A DNA stretch of 39,918 nt from Candidatus Aminicenantota bacterium (GTDB lineage: Bacteria > Acidobacteriota > Aminicenantia > JAMOAD01), in contig JALVQI010000090.1 of the NCBI GenBank assembly GCA_027031485.1, forward strand, positions 1 to 39,918, given 5' to 3'. Below are positions 17,037-25,508 of the stretch, one piece after another (the stretch's first letter is position 1; each line of letters opens with the position of its first letter). The notes below the pieces were generated by a model, which saw nothing but the letters and a program-made list of their open reading frames with translations, made no database searches and was not told the DNA's origin. Position numbers and translations under genes: made by a program.

Positions 17037-17885
17037 TTAATCCTCACTTATAAAGAATTCACCATTTAAAATGTGTTGCGAAACTCCGTTTAAATAAACT
17101 TTTTCGTCTATGCACTCAATGGTGATTTCTCCAGCCTTGGTTTTTACTGAAACATTCTCATCCAGAGCACCTTTTAGTCTTCCAGCGATGACAGCGGCTG
17201 AAGAACCACTGCCGGAAGAAAGGGTCTCTCCGACTCCCCTTTCCCAGAAAAGAACCTCAATATTGTTTCTATCTATAATTTTTACGAATTCAACATTTGT
17301 TCTATTCGGGAAAAAAGCGTGAGATTCAATTTCCCTTCCTATCTGTTGAAGTTCGAATGAAGAGGGAAAACTGTCCAGAAAAACAATTGTATGCGGATTG
17401 CCCATAGAAAGAATGGTTACATTGTAAACTCTTTTGTTTATATTGAGAGGATAATCAACTATCTTTTGATATGAAGTGCCATCGTAAAAAGGAATTTCTT
17501 CGGAAGAAAAAAGTGGTTTTCCCATATCGACTTTTAATTTCACGGAATGTTTCCCTACATCTAAAATCTTTACATCTCTTTCACCTGCTTTTGTAAGAAA
17601 GAATACAGTATCATCAATATCTTCTCTGTACTTTAATGCAACAAAGGCACCTGCATTTATGAGTCCGTTTCCTGAGATTTCAGCTTCAGTGCCATTATTA
17701 TTCCAGATACGAAAATCAAATTTATTTCTTTCAATTCTGTTCAGAAAGACTATTCCGTCAGCTCCAACTCCGAAGTGCCTGTCACAAACTTTTAGTGCAA
17801 TATCTTTTCTTTTTAAATTATTATCCTCTATGTTTTCTACTATAATAAAATCATTACCGGAGGCCTGGAGTTTATCTATTATCAT
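17037..17885 (-). CDS. dapF: Diaminopimelate epimerase homologue lacking both catalytic cysteines
   Basis: Full-length DapF-family protein, 282 aa. DapF interconverts LL- and meso-diaminopimelate for lysine and peptidoglycan synthesis, using two cysteines as general acid/base. The fold is well preserved: KLQASGNDFIIVE, DRHFGVGADGIVFL, FRIWNNNGTEAE, SMGNPHTIVF, NVEFVKI, FWERGVGET. However, the first active-site motif (normally CGNG) reads SGNG, with Ser71 in the Cys place, and the second (normally ET-x-x-CGSGA/T) reads ETLSSGSGSSA, with Ser224 in the Cys place. Both changes were confirmed from the nucleotides. It may be inactive, act on another substrate, or use serines. The start overlaps the HtrA stop by 4 nt. 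Confidence 0.85.
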   Translation of the reverse strand: MIIDKLQASGNDFIIVENIEDNNLKRKDIALKVCDRHFGVGADGIVFLNRIERNKFDFRIWNNNGTEAEISGNGLINAGAFVALKYREDIDDTVFFLTKAGERDVKILDVGKHSVKLKVDMGKPLFSSEEIPFYDGTSYQKIVDYPLNINKRVYNVTILSMGNPHTIVFLDSFPSSFELQQIGREIESHAFFPNRTNVEFVKIIDRNNIEVLFWERGVGETLSSGSGSSAAVIAGRLKGALDENVSVKTKAGEITIECIDEKVYLNGVSQHILNGEFFISED

Positions 17886-19354
17886 TGTGAAAGACTTATA
17901 CTTCTGAGGATTTCATAAACACTTCCATCTCGTGCTATTCTTTTTATTTTAAGTATGACAGCTCTTTTCCCCATACTCTTTGCTTTTGTGATAACTCTCT
18001 TGAATTGAGCAACATTTAAAACTCTGACCCTGTTCACTTCAGTTATTATGTCTCCTCTTAAAATACCGGCATCATCCGCAGGAGAGTAAGGTTTAACACT
18101 AACTACCAAAACTCCCTTTGAGACAGGAAGATTATAATTATCTGCTATTCTCTTATTTAAGGTGATCAGGTTCATTCCGAGGTTAAGGTCCTCTACATTA
18201 GCGGGAGATGAATTGTTTTTTTCTCCTTTTTCTCCTAATTTCCCGATTTTAACCCTCTTTGTGATAAGTTTTCCTTCTCTGATTATTCCCAAAGTTACAA
18301 AGGTTCCGGGTTTTGTTGCACCTATGATAACCTTTAATTCTGTGGAATTTTTTATCTTTTTACCATTCACACTGACTATAACATCATAGGGTTTGATACC
18401 GTATTTATCTGCCGGACCTCCCGGGCTTACCTGAGATACGATAGCTCCCCTTGTGCTTTTCAAACCAAGGGCATCTTTATCTTCCGGTGAGATATCCTGA
18501 ATAATAACTCCCAGCCAACCTCTTATAACCTTTCCTGTAGTTTTAAGCTCTGAAATTATAACCTTTACAAGGTTGGAAGGAATTGCAAAGCCAATTCCCA
18601 CGGAACCTTCGTTTGGTGTTAATATTGCGGAATTAACTCCGATCACTTCCCCTTTGAGGTTAACCAAAGGGCCACCCGAATTTCCCTTGTTTATAGCTGC
18701 ATCAGTTTGTATATAATCTGCATAATCTGCAATTCCCAGCTGTCTTCCCTTTGCAGAAATAATTCCTGCTGTTACTGTGAATTCTGTTCCCAGAGGATTT
18801 CCGATTGCTAAAACCCATTCTCCCACTTGAACTTTTGAAGAATCTCCAAGATTAAGAAATTGGAAGTTTTTGCCTTTTATTTTAATTAAAGCAAGATCTG
18901 TTTTGGGATCTCTTCCTATTATTTTGGCTTTATATCTTGTTCCATCATATGTATAAACTTCTACCTTTGTTGCTTTTTCAACCACATGGTTGTTTGTAAC
19001 TATATATCCATCCTGGGAGATAAGAAATCCTGAGCCGAGTCCCTGTACTCTTCTTTTTTGAGGGACTCCGAAAAATCTTTTCCAGAAGTTATCTCCGAAA
19101 AAATCATCATTGAAAGAAAAAGGAGTAAGCTGTTGTGTTATTTCAACTGTGGAAATAATCTTGACTACAGCAGGTGTAACTTTTTTTGCCGTATCTACGA
19201 ATGAGAGATTGTTAACAGGAACTGAAGATGCAAAAACAGTTTGAGGAGATGTTATAGAAGGTTTTGTCGGAGTTCCGATTCCTCCAAAAAACCAGCCTCC
19301 GATTAAAAACCCTACTATTAATGCCGCAACTATGAACCAACCACTTCTCTTCAT
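17882..19354 (-). CDS. HtrA/Deg-family periplasmic serine protease with two PDZ domains
   Basis: Envelope protease/chaperone, 490 aa. A signal-anchor helix spans residues ~6-25. The trypsin-like domain has the triad His123 (NNHVV), Asp153 (TDLALIKI) and Ser226 (GNSGGPL). Two PDZ domains follow at about 270-365 (IRGWLGVIIQDIS, GPADKYGIKPYDVIVSVNGKKI) and about 395-485 (GVLVVSVKPYSPADDAGILRGDIITEVN). Length and layout fit DegP/DegQ. AGAGGAGG precedes the ATG. Promoter-like TTGTAA-17-TATTTT (19389-19417) lies upstream, overlapped by an inverted repeat. It is coupled to the dapF homologue, which is an uncommon pairing. Confidence 0.93.
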   Translation of the reverse strand: MKRSGWFIVAALIVGFLIGGWFFGGIGTPTKPSITSPQTVFASSVPVNNLSFVDTAKKVTPAVVKIISTVEITQQLTPFSFNDDFFGDNFWKRFFGVPQKRRVQGLGSGFLISQDGYIVTNNHVVEKATKVEVYTYDGTRYKAKIIGRDPKTDLALIKIKGKNFQFLNLGDSSKVQVGEWVLAIGNPLGTEFTVTAGIISAKGRQLGIADYADYIQTDAAINKGNSGGPLVNLKGEVIGVNSAILTPNEGSVGIGFAIPSNLVKVIISELKTTGKVIRGWLGVIIQDISPEDKDALGLKSTRGAIVSQVSPGGPADKYGIKPYDVIVSVNGKKIKNSTELKVIIGATKPGTFVTLGIIREGKLITKRVKIGKLGEKGEKNNSSPANVEDLNLGMNLITLNKRIADNYNLPVSKGVLVVSVKPYSPADDAGILRGDIITEVNRVRVLNVAQFKRVITKAKSMGKRAVILKIKRIARDGSVYEILRSISLSQ

Positions 19355-19380
19355 TGTTTTACCTCCTCTTAAATGAATTA

Positions 19381-19417
19381 GTATTTATAAAATACCACAA
19401 TTTTATTATTTTTACAA
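19381..19417 (-). promoter_or_regulatory. Probable htrA promoter with overlapping inverted repeat
   Basis: On the minus strand TTGTAA (19412-19417), a 17-nt spacer and TATTTT (19389-19394). The 15-bp inverted repeat GTATTT-ATA-AAATAC (19381-19395) covers the -10 region and could be an operator. In AT-rich DNA a repeat of this size may arise by chance. Confidence 0.45.
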
Positions 19418-19444
19418 TTGGTACTTAATAGCCTTCTTTTTTTA

Positions 19445-19879
19445 TTATTGTTTTTTCTCCTCTTTTAGAAAATGGAGTTGAATAGCATTATCAATCATTT
19501 CTTTTATTATTGTATAAAATTCTTTTTCGAGTTCTTTTTGTCTTTCCAGAATTTTATTCTTCTCTTCTTCAATCGAAAGAGCAATCTCTTTAGTCGTATC
19601 TCTGTTTTTTCTTTTTCTTCCTCTCTTTTTGTATTTTATTTTCTTTTGTTTTTCAATTAAATTATTAATATCTTCTCTGCTCAGATTGAAAAAATGTGCA
19701 ATTCTCACCACAGCATCTTTTTTAGGAAGGGAAGCTCCTCTAACCCATCTGTAAACCTTTGTGGGATGAATATCTAAAAGTTCAGCTAACCTTTGACGTG
19801 TAATATTTTTTATTTTTAAAGCATCAGAAATAAATTCAGCAAAACTATTGTACTTATTCAAATTTGAGAATTCATCCAT
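19445..19879 (-). CDS. XRE-type HTH regulator with basic hinge and coiled-coil tail
   Basis: A 144-aa putative transcription factor. Residues ~15-75 form a lambda-repressor-like helix-turn-helix (ITRQRLAELLDIHPTKVYRW, then LPKKDAVVRIAHFFNLSREDI). A very basic stretch, KIKYKKRGRKRKNR (about 81-94), resembles an AT-hook-like minor-groove binder. The rest (~95-144) is a charged, heptad-like helix that may dimerise. CGGAGGC before the ATG gives a good ribosome binding site. It lies about 35 bases after tRNA-Leu with no obvious terminator between, so it may share the tRNA promoter. Targets are unknown; nearby htrA is one candidate. Confidence 0.75.
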   Translation of the reverse strand: MDEFSNLNKYNSFAEFISDALKIKNITRQRLAELLDIHPTKVYRWVRGASLPKKDAVVRIAHFFNLSREDINNLIEKQKKIKYKKRGRKRKNRDTTKEIALSIEEEKNKILERQKELEKEFYTIIKEMIDNAIQLHFLKEEKKQ

Positions 19880-19914
19880 TGAAAGCCTCCGTTGGGATTG
19901 TTTTAATAATTAAA

Positions 19915-19999
19915 TGCTGGGGGCGGGACTCGAACCCGCACAGGCTCTAAGCCCGAGGGATTTTAAGTCCCTTGCGTCTACCAATTCCGCCACCCCAGC
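19915..19999 (-). tRNA. tRNA-Leu (anticodon UAA)
   Basis: The minus strand folds into a class-II cloverleaf of 85 nt: acceptor GCTGGGG/CCCCAGC with discriminator A, anticodon stem AGGGA/TCCCT with loop CTTAAAA (anticodon TAA at 19963-19965), a long variable arm, and T arm GCGGG-TTCGAGT-CCCGC. The long variable arm and UAA anticodon identify leucine. CCA is not encoded. A promoter lies just upstream. Confidence 0.96.
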
Positions 20000-20011
20000 A
20001 ATAACTAACAA

Positions 20012-20040
20012 TTTATATCAAAAAAAAGAGTTTTTTTCAA
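20012..20040 (-). promoter_or_regulatory. Promoter of tRNA-Leu
   Basis: On the minus strand TTGAAA (20035-20040), a 17-nt spacer and TATAAA (20012-20017), with the predicted start about 6 nt before the mature tRNA 5' end. Confidence 0.7.
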
Positions 20041-20202
20041 GTGAATGTAGCGGTAAAAAAATGGAATATTCTTACTCTTTTGTATTCTATCGGATATTTT
20101 ATGCCAATATCAACAGAAAGAGCTAAAGCCAAGATTATGCGTTTAATGGGTGGGGAAAAATTATCTGTTTCAGTATGATTATTTTTGACGCAGAGCCCTC
20201 TC

Positions 20203-20231
20203 TTGAATATTTTTTACCTTTCTGTCATAAT
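20203..20231 (+). promoter_or_regulatory. hut operon promoter, predicted leaderless
   Basis: TTGAAT (20203-20208), a 17-nt spacer and CATAAT (20226-20231) preceded by TGT, giving an extended -10. The -10 box ends 5 nt before the ATG at 20237, so transcription would start at or next to the start codon. An alternative pair, TTGACG (20185-20190) and TATTTT (20208-20213), would give a leader of about 17 nt without a Shine-Dalgarno. Confidence 0.6.
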
Positions 20232-20236
20232 TTTTG

Positions 20237-20440
20237 ATGAAAATTCAGTGGCAGCTTCTGGTTTTTGGTTTTGCCTTTGTTTTTTTAATTGAAAGCCTTG
20301 TCTATCTTTTATTCCCTAATTTCTTAAAAGAGGCTGCCAAATTCATATCATCTGCTGATACAAAAACAATAAGATACATAGGTGTGGTCGGATTTTTTGT
20401 CGCTATTGTATTGTTTATTATATTTAAGGTGGTGCAATGA
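20237..20440 (+). CDS. DUF2065-type small inner-membrane protein
   Basis: A 67-aa protein with two membrane helices (about residues 5-24 and 45-64) split by a short polar loop, matching the YjeT/DUF2065 pattern (FLIESLVYLLFPNFLKEAAKFI, then TIRYIGVVGFFVAIVLFIIFK). An in-frame TTG lies one codon earlier, but ATG at 20237 fits better because the promoter -10 box ends 5 nt upstream. There is no Shine-Dalgarno, so leaderless translation is likely. It overlaps hutH by 4 nt (ATGA) and so is the first gene of the hut operon. In proteobacteria this family usually sits near hflC; its role with hut genes is not known. Confidence 0.8.
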   Translation: MKIQWQLLVFGFAFVFLIESLVYLLFPNFLKEAAKFISSADTKTIRYIGVVGFFVAIVLFIIFKVVQ

Positions 20441-21951
20441 TAGAGATTGACGGAAATAGTCTTAATCTGGAGTTTTTAAGAAGAGTTGTTTTTGAGGATG
20501 AAGAGGTAAAATTAAAGGAAACACAAAAAGAGTTTATAAAAAGTTCAAGGGCTCTTGTTGAAAAGATAGCTTCCGGGGATAAACCAGTTTATGGTATAAA
20601 TACAGGTTTCGGATATCTGGCAGGTAAAAAAATCCCCAAAGAAAAAGTTGAGCAGCTTCAGTACAATCTCATAAGGAGTCATACGACTGCTGTCGGAAAG
20701 CCTTCCCCAAGAGAGGTTGTCAGGGCGATGATTTTGTTAAGGGCCAATGTCCTTGCAAAAGGTTATTCGGGAGTAAGAGTTGAGTTAATTGAAAAGGTTA
20801 TTGAACTTTTAAACAAACAAATTCATCCTGTGATTCCCGAGCAGGGTTCTGTTGGTGCGAGCGGAGACCTTGCTCCCCTTGCTCATTTGGCTCTTGCCCT
20901 TATAGGAGAGGGAGATGTTGATTATGAAGGAAAGGTTCAGAGGGCTGAAGATGTTTTCAAAAAACTTGGAATAAAACCGGCTGATTTGAAAGCAAAAGAG
21001 GGGCTTTCTCTTATAAACGGAACTCAATATATGAGCTCTGTTGCAGCTGTTATTCTTTTAAAAGCCAAAGAACTTTTTAAGGCGGCAGATTTGGCCCTCG
21101 CTTTAACCTTTGATGCTCTTATGGGAAAACTTTCTCCCTTTGATGAGAAAATCTATGAGGTAAGAAAGCATCCTGAAGTTGATAAGGTGATGAAAAATAT
21201 AAGGGAGCTCATTATACCCTCTCCCTTTTTAAATTCAAAGAATAGAATTGATAAGGTCCAGGATGCCTACTCCGTAAGATGTTCCCCGCAGGTTCACGGA
21301 GCTGTAAGATTGGCAGGTGAAAGATTGGAAGAAACACTCTTAATTGAAATGAATTCGGCAACTGATAATCCTCTTGTTTTTCCTGATGAGGAAGAGGTTT
21401 TAAGCAATGGAAACTTTCACGGAGAACCAATGGCTCTTACGATAGATCATTTCTCCAATGCTCTTGTGGAACTTGGCAATATTTCGGAAAGAAGGATAGA
21501 GAGACTTGTCAATCCATCTCTCAACCATAATCTACCTGCTTTTCTTGTAGAGGAGAGCGGTCTAAATTCCGGATTTATGATAGCCCATGTTGTAGCGGCA
21601 GCCTTAAGTGCCGAAAATATGAGCCTTGCCCATCCACCCTCTTCAATAAATATTCCCACATCAGCGGGGCAGGAGGATCATGTAAGTATGGGAGCAAATT
21701 CTGCAAACAGGCTTAAAAGAATTTTTGAGAATACAAAAAGAATTATTGCAATAGAATTGATTGCAGCAGCTCAAGCCATGGAACTGAGGGGAGAAAAAAC
21801 CTCTCCTCCCCTTGAGAAGATGATAAAACTTTTGAGAGAGGATGTCAGTTTTATAAGAGAGGATCATCGGCTGGATCAATTCATAGAAAAGGTTGCTGAA
21901 AAACTTGATAATAATTATTATCTTGAAAATTTACCAATAAAATTATATTGA
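20437..21951 (+). CDS. hutH: Histidine ammonia-lyase
   Basis: Cytoplasmic enzyme that deaminates L-histidine to urocanate, the first step of histidine breakdown. The cofactor-forming Ala-Ser-Gly (residues 141-143) lies in [23 protein letters not shown], and the inner loop [13 protein letters not shown] holds Tyr52. SH at 81-82 ([10 protein letters not shown]) is the position that favours histidine in this family. Further family motifs are [20 protein letters not shown] and [11 protein letters not shown]. The 504-aa length is normal. Translation is coupled to the DUF2065 gene, and the next gene encodes the following enzyme in the pathway. Confidence 0.96.
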   Translation: MIEIDGNSLNLEFLRRVVFEDEEVKLKETQKEFIKSSRALVEKIASGDKPVYGINTGFGYLAGKKIPKEKVEQLQYNLIRSHTTAVGKPSPREVVRAMILLRANVLAKGYSGVRVELIEKVIELLNKQIHPVIPEQGSVGASGDLAPLAHLALALIGEGDVDYEGKVQRAEDVFKKLGIKPADLKAKEGLSLINGTQYMSSVAAVILLKAKELFKAADLALALTFDALMGKLSPFDEKIYEVRKHPEVDKVMKNIRELIIPSPFLNSKNRIDKVQDAYSVRCSPQVHGAVRLAGERLEETLLIEMNSATDNPLVFPDEEEVLSNGNFHGEPMALTIDHFSNALVELGNISERRIERLVNPSLNHNLPAFLVEESGLNSGFMIAHVVAAALSAENMSLAHPPSSINIPTSAGQEDHVSMGANSANRLKRIFENTKRIIAIELIAAAQAMELRGEKTSPPLEKMIKLLREDVSFIREDHRLDQFIEKVAEKLDNNYYLENLPIKLY

Positions 21952-21965
21952 TTAGGAGGTTTAAA

Positions 21966-23618
21966 ATGAAATACAAACCTATCACCCCACCAACAGGGAC
22001 AAAAATAAGTGCGAAGAGCTGGCTTACGGAAGCTCCTATGAGAATGATTATGCACAATGTTTCTCCGGATGTGGCGGAAAAACCGGAGGAATTGATTGTT
22101 TACGGAGGAACAGGAAAAGCCGCAAGAAACTGGGAAAGCTTTTATAAAATCATAGATACTTTAAAAGAGCTTGAGATTGACGAAACATTGCTTGTTCAGT
22201 CAGGCAAACCGGTTGGTGTGTTTAAAACCCACGAGGATGCGCCGAGGGTTTTGATAGCAAATTCAAACCTTGTACCCCATTGGGCCACATGGGATGAATT
22301 CAGAAGGCTTGAAGCAATGGGTCTTATTATGTACGGACAGATGACAGCAGGCTCCTGGATTTACATCGGAACTCAGGGAATTTTGCAGGGGACTTATGAA
22401 ACCCTTGCGGCTCTTGCTGAAAAGCATTATGGAGGTAGTTTAAAGGGCACTCTTACCTTAACAGCCGGTCTTGGTGGTATGGGTGGTGCTCAACCTTTGG
22501 CAGTCACAATGAATGAAGGTGTTGCCATTGTTGTTGAAGTTGATCCTGATAGGATAAAAAGAAGGATAGAAACCGCCTATCTTGATAAAATGACAGAGAG
22601 TCTTGATGAAGCCTTAAAATGGGCAATGGAAGCCAGGAAAAAGGGAGAGGCTCTCTCAATCGGACTTTTGGGAAATGCCGCTGATGTTTTTCCCGAATTT
22701 GTAAAAAGAGGGATAATTCCTGAGGTTGTAACAGACCAGACATCAGCTCACGATGAGCTGAATGGCTATGTGCCTTCTGGTATTTCCTATGAAGAGGCTT
22801 TGAGATTAAGAAAGGAAAATCCCGAAAAGTATATAAAGATGAGCTATGAGTCCATGGCAAAGCATATGGAAGCAATGCTTGAACTTCAGAAAGCCGGGTC
22901 CGTTGCCTTTGACTATGGAAACAATATAAGAGGTCAGGCTTTTAAAGCGGGAGTAAAAGATGCTTTTAATATCAAAGGTTTTGTCCCTCTTTACATAAGA
23001 CCATTGTTCTGCGAAGGGAAGGGGCCTTTCAGATGGGTTGCACTTTCCGGAAACCCGGAAGACATCTACAAAACGGATAAAGCTGTTCTTGAGCTTTTCC
23101 CCGAAAAGGAGCATTTGAGAAGATGGATTACAATGGCTCAGAAAAAGGTAAAATTTCAGGGATTACCTTCGAGGATTTGCTGGCTTGGATATGGTGAAAG
23201 AGCTAAATTCGGAGAGAGAATAAATCAGATGGTTAAAAAGGGTGAAATTTCCGCACCCATTGTAATCGGAAGAGATCATCTTGACACAGGCTCTGTTGCA
23301 TCACCAAACAGAGAAACAGAGGGTATGAAGGATGGTTCGGATGCAATTGCAGACTGGCCGATACTGAATGCACTTTTGAACGCTGTTTCCGGAGCAACAT
23401 GGGTATCCTTTCACCATGGAGGAGGTGTCGGAATAGGCTATTCTCTCCACGCAGGTATGGTAATTGTTGCCGATGGAACTGATAAGGCATCAAAGAGGCT
23501 TCAAAGGGTTCTGACAAATGATCCCGGTATAGGAGTTGCAAGACATGTTGATGCCGGTTATGATGAAGCTATGAAAACAGCAAAAGAGAAAGGGATAAAA
23601 ATTCCGTTTTTAAAATAA
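21966..23618 (+). CDS. hutU: Urocanate hydratase
   Basis: NAD-dependent enzyme converting urocanate to imidazolone propionate, the second step of histidine breakdown. It has the family core [23 protein letters not shown], the NAD-binding loop [54 protein letters not shown], and a Gly/His-rich end ([20 protein letters not shown]). About 550 aa is normal. ATG 21966 is chosen because AGGAGG (21954-21959) lies 6 nt before it; an in-frame TTG at 21948 would add six residues but has no such site. hutI and later steps (hutG or glutamate formiminotransferase) are not in the window. Confidence 0.97.
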   Translation: MKYKPITPPTGTKISAKSWLTEAPMRMIMHNVSPDVAEKPEELIVYGGTGKAARNWESFYKIIDTLKELEIDETLLVQSGKPVGVFKTHEDAPRVLIANSNLVPHWATWDEFRRLEAMGLIMYGQMTAGSWIYIGTQGILQGTYETLAALAEKHYGGSLKGTLTLTAGLGGMGGAQPLAVTMNEGVAIVVEVDPDRIKRRIETAYLDKMTESLDEALKWAMEARKKGEALSIGLLGNAADVFPEFVKRGIIPEVVTDQTSAHDELNGYVPSGISYEEALRLRKENPEKYIKMSYESMAKHMEAMLELQKAGSVAFDYGNNIRGQAFKAGVKDAFNIKGFVPLYIRPLFCEGKGPFRWVALSGNPEDIYKTDKAVLELFPEKEHLRRWITMAQKKVKFQGLPSRICWLGYGERAKFGERINQMVKKGEISAPIVIGRDHLDTGSVASPNRETEGMKDGSDAIADWPILNALLNAVSGATWVSFHHGGGVGIGYSLHAGMVIVADGTDKASKRLQRVLTNDPGIGVARHVDAGYDEAMKTAKEKGIKIPFLK

Positions 23619-23621
23619 TAG

Positions 23622-24227
23622 TTAAGGCATGGAATAAAGACAACCGCAGTAGTGCTGTCTGTATATTTTCAGGTATTTGCTTATTCTCACACTGTATAGA
23701 TAGCCATTCTGTTTTTTAAAGTTCTCCTCCAAAAAGTTAACACCGGTCTTTTTCTCCAGACTTTTTCCTATACGGTTTATTATTGTATGTTTCATATGCG
23801 GAGAGACTGTTAATGTTGTGGTAAAGTATTCAATTCCAAGTTCTTTTGCTTTAAGGGCGGTCTCTTTAAGTCTCAAAGCATAGCAAATATAACATCTTCT
23901 TCCCCCCTCAGGTTCATCTTTTAGTTTTTCTGTTTTTTTAAACCATCTTTCGGAATCATAATTCCCTTTTATCAACTTAAAATCAAAAAACTCAGCCAAC
24001 TTTTCCATCTCTTCGTATCTTTTTTCGTACTCCTCTTTTGGGTAAATATTCGGATTATAATAATAGGCTGTAACATCCATCCCGTAGAAATATTTTAATT
24101 TGAAAACAACATAGGAAGAGCAGGGAGCGCAACAGGTATGGAGAAGTATTTTTCCCCCTGTTACGGAAGGTTTTCCTTTAAATCCTTGAAATTCAATAGC
24201 CTCTTTTATCTCTTCAAATCTATCCAT
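23622..24227 (-). CDS. queH: Epoxyqueuosine reductase QueH
   Basis: Last step of queuosine tRNA modification, reducing epoxyqueuosine to queuosine by a route distinct from cobalamin-dependent QueG. The 201-aa protein keeps the QueH/DUF208 cysteines: CCAPC (Cys32, 33, 36), [10 protein letters not shown] in the middle and HYCGC near the C-terminus, which bind iron-sulfur and metal. [15 protein letters not shown] and [10 protein letters not shown] are typical of the family. It overlaps the Nudix gene by 8 nt. Its 3' end lies only 3 bases from the convergent hutU stop. No queuosine precursor gene (queC/D/E/F/A, tgt) is nearby. Confidence 0.92.
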   Translation of the reverse strand: MDRFEEIKEAIEFQGFKGKPSVTGGKILLHTCCAPCSSYVVFKLKYFYGMDVTAYYYNPNIYPKEEYEKRYEEMEKLAEFFDFKLIKGNYDSERWFKKTEKLKDEPEGGRRCYICYALRLKETALKAKELGIEYFTTTLTVSPHMKHTIINRIGKSLEKKTGVNFLEENFKKQNGYLYSVRISKYLKIYRQHYCGCLYSMP

Positions 24228-24681
24228 CTAAAAGGAATTTTCCCAAATCTTCAAAAGATAGATTTTTTTCTTTTAAAAAATTTTTAAATTCAATGTATTC
24301 TTTTATTATTTTTTTATGATCAAAGGCAATGCTTAAACTTTTTATTTCTTCGGGAGAAAACCATCCGGCTGTTTTTGCATCATCCATACCCTGAGCTATT
24401 CCTTTACCTTTTGCCACAAAAACTTTGGTTATTGTATGATATCTTTTATCTCTTTCGGGATTTGAGTAAGATTTGAATTGGGAGATAAGTGTGATATCAA
24501 GATTCGTTTCCTCTTTTCCCTCCCTTATTGCCGCATGCTCAAGGCTTTCCCCATAATCAACAAAGCCTCCCGGAAGAGCCCAACCATAAGGCTCATTTTT
24601 CCTTTCAATTAAAAGGATTTCTCCCTTCTCATTTTCAATTATGAGATCAACTGTAGGTGCTGGATTTTTATATTCCTTCAT
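24220..24681 (-). CDS. Nudix hydrolase
   Basis: A 153-aa cytoplasmic pyrophosphohydrolase. The Nudix box is [23 protein letters not shown] (residues ~39-61). It fits G-x5-E-x7-RE-U-x-EE-x-G-U except that the final Gly is Asn. The catalytic REGKEE glutamates are intact. The N-terminus [30 protein letters not shown] resembles ADP-ribose or MutT-like hydrolases, but the substrate cannot be fixed. It overlaps the membrane-protein gene by 4 nt and queH by 8 nt, inside the sat operon. Confidence 0.9.
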   Translation of the reverse strand: MKEYKNPAPTVDLIIENEKGEILLIERKNEPYGWALPGGFVDYGESLEHAAIREGKEETNLDITLISQFKSYSNPERDKRYHTITKVFVAKGKGIAQGMDDAKTAGWFSPEEIKSLSIAFDHKKIIKEYIEFKNFLKEKNLSFEDLGKFLLDG

Positions 24682-25508
24682 TCTGTTTTGCCTGTGACAA
24701 CCTTTCCCTTTGAATAATCAAGAGATGAACCCAATGCACTGTGGGGAATAAGGTAGACTATCGCCATAATAATAAAAACTCCTATTACCCACTTTCTTGC
24801 TTTCATTTTATCCTTTAAAACAATAATTAAAGCTATCAGCCATCCGACAAGAGCGATTAATGTTTTATTATCTGTCAGATCGTACCCAAATGGAATCCCT
24901 GTCCAGTATGCGCCAAAGGCAAATTTTTGAACAATGGGACCTAAGATTGCTCCTCCTATGAAGAGGGAGGAAAAGGTCAAAATAACATACTTTTTTAAAA
25001 CAACAGGCTCCTTTTTAAAGGCTTCAAAGAAAGCTCTGATTGAAAATAGCAATGAGATAAACATAAAAAACACATGAGGAATTAAAATATACGCGGGAAC
25101 CGCTCCCTTATACCTTAAAACAATGCTTTTCTTTTTATGGGTTATCGTTTTCTCTTTTCCCTCTCTGATTATTTTTATGAAATAATCAACCTTTCCTGCC
25201 GGAGGTTGGGTGGGTAAGTATGCAACAAGCTTTTCCCCGTCTCTTTTAAATTCAACCTCAGTCCATTGGTCATTCGTATTATGCCTTTTGTAGTAAAGAT
25301 AAGCATTATCTATTAAACCCTTATCTTCAATATAGATTGGGCAGTCCTCTCCGCTATTATGTGATCTTGGAAGTTTATATTTGATGGTCTGTCCTTTAAT
25401 GCTTATCTTTCCCTTGACAGGATAGGTCGGACCTGTCATTTTTTGATAAACAGCAAAAAATAAAGTTAACAAAACAACAAAAGTCCAGAGTATAATCTTT
25501 TTAATCAA
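24678..25508 (-). CDS. Membrane protein with a periplasmic beta-rich domain, unknown function
   Basis: A 276-aa protein with an N-terminal membrane helix (about residues 3-21), a soluble beta-rich region (~30-132) that probably faces the periplasm and has one Cys, then a C-terminal block of four or five helices (about 138-160, 172-195, 211-230, 238-260). A conserved-looking motif [22 protein letters not shown] links two helices. I do not recognise a named family. It overlaps the DHH gene by 8 nt and the Nudix gene by 4 nt, so it is translated with the sat operon. Confidence 0.7.
   Translation of the reverse strand: MIKKIILWTFVVLLTLFFAVYQKMTGPTYPVKGKISIKGQTIKYKLPRSHNSGEDCPIYIEDKGLIDNAYLYYKRHNTNDQWTEVEFKRDGEKLVAYLPTQPPAGKVDYFIKIIREGKEKTITHKKKSIVLRYKGAVPAYILIPHVFFMFISLLFSIRAFFEAFKKEPVVLKKYVILTFSSLFIGGAILGPIVQKFAFGAYWTGIPFGYDLTDNKTLIALVGWLIALIIVLKDKMKARKWVIGVFIIMAIVYLIPHSALGSSLDYSKGKVVTGKTE

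Larger units (their letters stand above)
20000..20236. other. Divergent regulatory gap between tRNA-Leu and the hut operon
   Basis: It holds the tRNA-Leu promoter on the minus strand (20012-20040) and the hut promoters on the plus strand (20185-20231). A 25-codon plus-strand reading frame starting at ATG 20101 exists but has no Shine-Dalgarno or promoter placement to support it. Nothing else is recognisable. Confidence 0.6.

Noticed and set aside
19914-20126. Plus-strand reading frame of about 70 codons over the tRNA-Leu gene
   Set aside because: Its first third is the antisense of the tRNA, a common artefact, and no ribosome site or promoter supports it.
20101-20178. 25-codon ORF starting MPISTERAKAK in the tRNA-hut gap
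   Set aside because: No Shine-Dalgarno and no -10 box at the leaderless distance; too short to support without homologues.
21948-21965. TTG start for hutU that adds six residues
   Set aside because: The added residues translate the Shine-Dalgarno itself; ATG 21966 has AGGAGG 6 nt upstream.
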